This document shows, one piece after another, positions 30,149-32,390 of a stretch of DNA of 32,390 nt; positions within the stretch are counted from its first letter, which is position 1; every line of letters starts with the position of its first letter. Under the pieces are notes generated by a model. The model was not told where the DNA came from. It worked only from the letters and a program-made list of their open reading frames with translations, and did no database searches. Location: contig QXVZ01030310.1 of the NCBI GenBank assembly GCA_008931825.1, forward strand, positions 2,711 to 35,100, in the 5' to 3' direction. The translations under genes and the position numbers were made by a program. This DNA comes from Phallusia fumigata. Taxonomy: Eukaryota > Chordata > Ascidiacea > Phlebobranchia > Ascidiidae.

Positions 30149-32375
30149 CTGAAAACAACATAGCGACATAGAGGTTTAATGTTTGGGTTTTAAGTTTTTG
30201 AAAACAAAAACAATATAGAACCACCAGACACCGAACTTGAAGAGTGGGCTAATTAAAACCTAACTGCCAGAGAGCTAGTATGTGGTGAATATGTGTACTG
30301 CTGATGACAATATCGATTGTTGGGACGCTTGCAATACAATGTATTACCTACACAAGGCCTCTGGTAGCTATGTTTTTAACTTGAAAAACAACATAAATTT
30401 ATGGAATCCTAAAATGCGACTGCAAGCCTTGGCGTAAAAAACGTAGTTTTGTGTTAAGGGGTTTACTGGTAGTTGTCAACTGTGGTGAAGTTTTTTTAAG
30501 AACATTTAGTGCACAAAATACGCTTCTTAAGCCACTTAAAGTAGACGATTAAGAACAAGTAGGAAGACCTATAAAATCAGGAAAACTGACTTTTTCCCTT
30601 TTTACACTGCTGTGATTCATACGCGTGCTGTGCCACAGTGACGTCATTTTGATGACGAATCGTTCGGAATTTCCCGTACCACTTAGGGAAGCATGGTACA
30701 AATTTTTCTGAGCTTTCGTCAAGGATTTCCGCTAGGTGTATTTAACAACGAGCCCCCCTGGACCACAAACGGTAAACCTGTCATAGCAATCCTAACATCA
30801 TGACGTCATCGTGTTTGCGGATAAACCCGACCAAATACAAAACATCCGGCTCAACCAAGCAGCGGATTTCGCAATGTCAACAAACTGCTTCAAAGCAAAC
30901 CTTGAATCACTGTCTGGAAGGAATTTATCCTAAGCGCGGAAACAAGCGCATGTCATCTCAGAAGGGGCGAGAGAATGCACTGTCTCGCACTGGATAAAGC
31001 GGATTAGTTAAACTAACTTCGTGGTTGCCACACGCGCCTGGTCCAAGTAGAATTCCAAGAAATATTTTTACCCAGAAATAGTTTTGGCTTTTCGGTGTTT
31101 CGACGAATTTTCATCTCCAGATAATGGGTGTTATGGAACAAAGTACACAAAGATCATTTACCCTTATGTGGAAGCATACGCGCTCAGTATCATCTCGTTG
31201 TAGCTAAATAATAAAACGAAAAACAAAACCGCCTAAGACTGTTTTTGTTCCCGTCTATACGTTTTGCCGGCAATACTGAAGCTTTTCTACCTCCTTTAGG
31301 GCTAATGGGATGCCACACGGTTTATGTGTACCTTTCAGCCACAGCAAATTTCCACATGTAACTTTCACGGGATTCCACGTGTCTTTGTGGGATCTTAGAA
31401 ATATTGGTTGAAGCTAAATTTAAAAAGTCCGACTATTGCGACTTAAGGTTTTTACAACAGTAAACAAAGAATACCACTTGTACATGGGAAAAAAATATCA
31501 GAACGGGAATTTACCACATTTTGGAGCAACTCCTAGCGCATGTGGCACGTTTTGAAATATATTTAGCTTCAAACATTATTTAAGCAACACGGATTACAAG
31601 ACCGGCCTAGTACAGGTTTTGAGAAATGACCTCCATTGGATCTAGATTAGATCTTCACTCCTTCCCACGCATTCTACGTCATCAGTGACGAACAGGCACG
31701 TGGTTACCGTTTAATTGCTCTGAATGTTTCGGGAATTGAAACACGACCCAGCGGCTTGTCATAGGAGAACAGCAACGCTGTTAGTTTATCCAATTTATAA
31801 ATGAATTTTAACAAAAAATTACAAAACAGCCATGTTTGAGCAAAGTCAAGGCTTCTGGGTAGATCGATAATCTCCACTACATCACCTCAAGTTGTCTGAT
31901 TGGTGAGTGCGACTGCGGACTTGCACGGTTTTGGTTTTTATTCTAATGGAGAAATGACTTTGCCAGGTCACTGGAATCCGGTGGGCGTAAAAAAAACAAA
32001 AATCAGTCACTAGCAATCCAAAAAAAGTAAACTATTTTTTCTCACGTAAATACAATTGGTACTTTGGGATCAGGGGTTTCACTCATCGCAAATAAATAAA
32101 ACAAACAAACTTTTCGTGTCAAGGTCAAGTGTTTGGTGGCAGAGACTGAGAAACGTTGGGTGAAGAAAACAATTCAAGTATCGTAGTATGAATTTTAGTT
32201 TTGCAACAACAACAAAATTGCAGGAAAGTCCTTAAACTTTTCTTGAGCAATACAGTTTTCGGTCTAACGTAAATCAAGGCACACTTAACTCGTGGGAAGT
32301 TTTTAAGTGATTTCGTATCGAGCATCAACCTAAGACTTTTCAATAAAATGCATTAACGTTGTATATTGAGCCCAC
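30149..32375. other. Stretch without a supported exon
   Basis: Probably an intron of the minus-strand gene. Short frames on both strands show no helical or family pattern. TGACGTCA occurs at 30639-30646 and 30801-30808. Confidence 0.5.
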
Positions 32376-32390
32376 CTGTGCGCGACCGTT
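32376..32390 (-). CDS. Possible partial exon at the window edge
   Basis: The last 15 bases end, on the minus strand, in CGCACAG|GTGGGC, a plausible donor with a phase-0 end matching 30148. The frame would read NGRAQ. Too short to support by itself. Confidence 0.25.

Noticed and set aside
32125..32343. 72-codon minus-strand frame near the right edge
   Set aside because: Low complexity (CCCC, Lys/Leu-rich), no acceptor/donor pair in phase with 30148, no resemblance to the rest of the gene.
1..32390. CRISPR array, operon or bacterial mobile element
   Set aside because: No regularly spaced short repeats and no prokaryotic gene layout; the split genes with GT-AG introns are eukaryotic.

Overview
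The window looks like nuclear DNA of an invertebrate chordate, most likely a tunicate such as Ciona savignyi. The evidence is AT-rich DNA, genes cut into many small exons by short GT-AG introns, and two convergent multi-exon genes whose products resemble animal protein families. It also carries several near-identical tandem duplications, each abutting an 'n'. That is the pattern expected when two very divergent haplotypes of one locus are both kept in an assembly. The species call is inference; no marker gene proves it.

Layout. (1) 156-272 is one isolated candidate coding exon, plus strand. (2) 273-14403 holds no exon I can support and is probably one large intron; it contains three haplotype-type duplications (636-3320, 7351-8253, 8640-9051). 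(3) 14404-21544 holds the C-terminal part of a tensin gene, plus strand: a Ser/Pro/Gly/Gln-rich linker, then a complete SH2 domain and a complete C-terminal PTB domain ending in a stop codon. About 955 bp of it, with two exons, occurs twice around a 530-n gap (17418-17947). (4) 21545-22669 is the probable tensin 3' UTR, ending at AATAAA. (5) 23178-30148 holds at least 18 exons of a minus-strand, coiled-coil-rich gene. It is read through to its stop codon at 23178-23180 and its 5' end lies beyond the window. I tentatively assign it to the CCDC180 (DUF4455/DUF4456) family. (6) 30149-32375 has no supported exon; a possible partial exon touches the right edge.

The two genes are tail to tail. Their predicted poly(A) signals lie only about 115 bp apart (22664-22669 plus; 22783-22788 minus). 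All tensin junctions close in phase using one copy of the duplicated exon pair (601 residues from 14404 to the stop). The minus-strand junctions also close in phase once the artefactual 113 bp inside one exon is removed and one acceptor is moved 14 bp. Tensins link integrins and actin at focal adhesions; CCDC180 is a poorly characterised coiled-coil protein. I see no functional link between the neighbours.

I found no bacterial-style system, CRISPR array, intact transposon or intact RNA gene. The points most worth a second look are the haplotype joins (one breaks a coding exon), a stop-free 72-nt intron inside the SH2 coding region, and a marked excess of the palindrome TGACGTCA.
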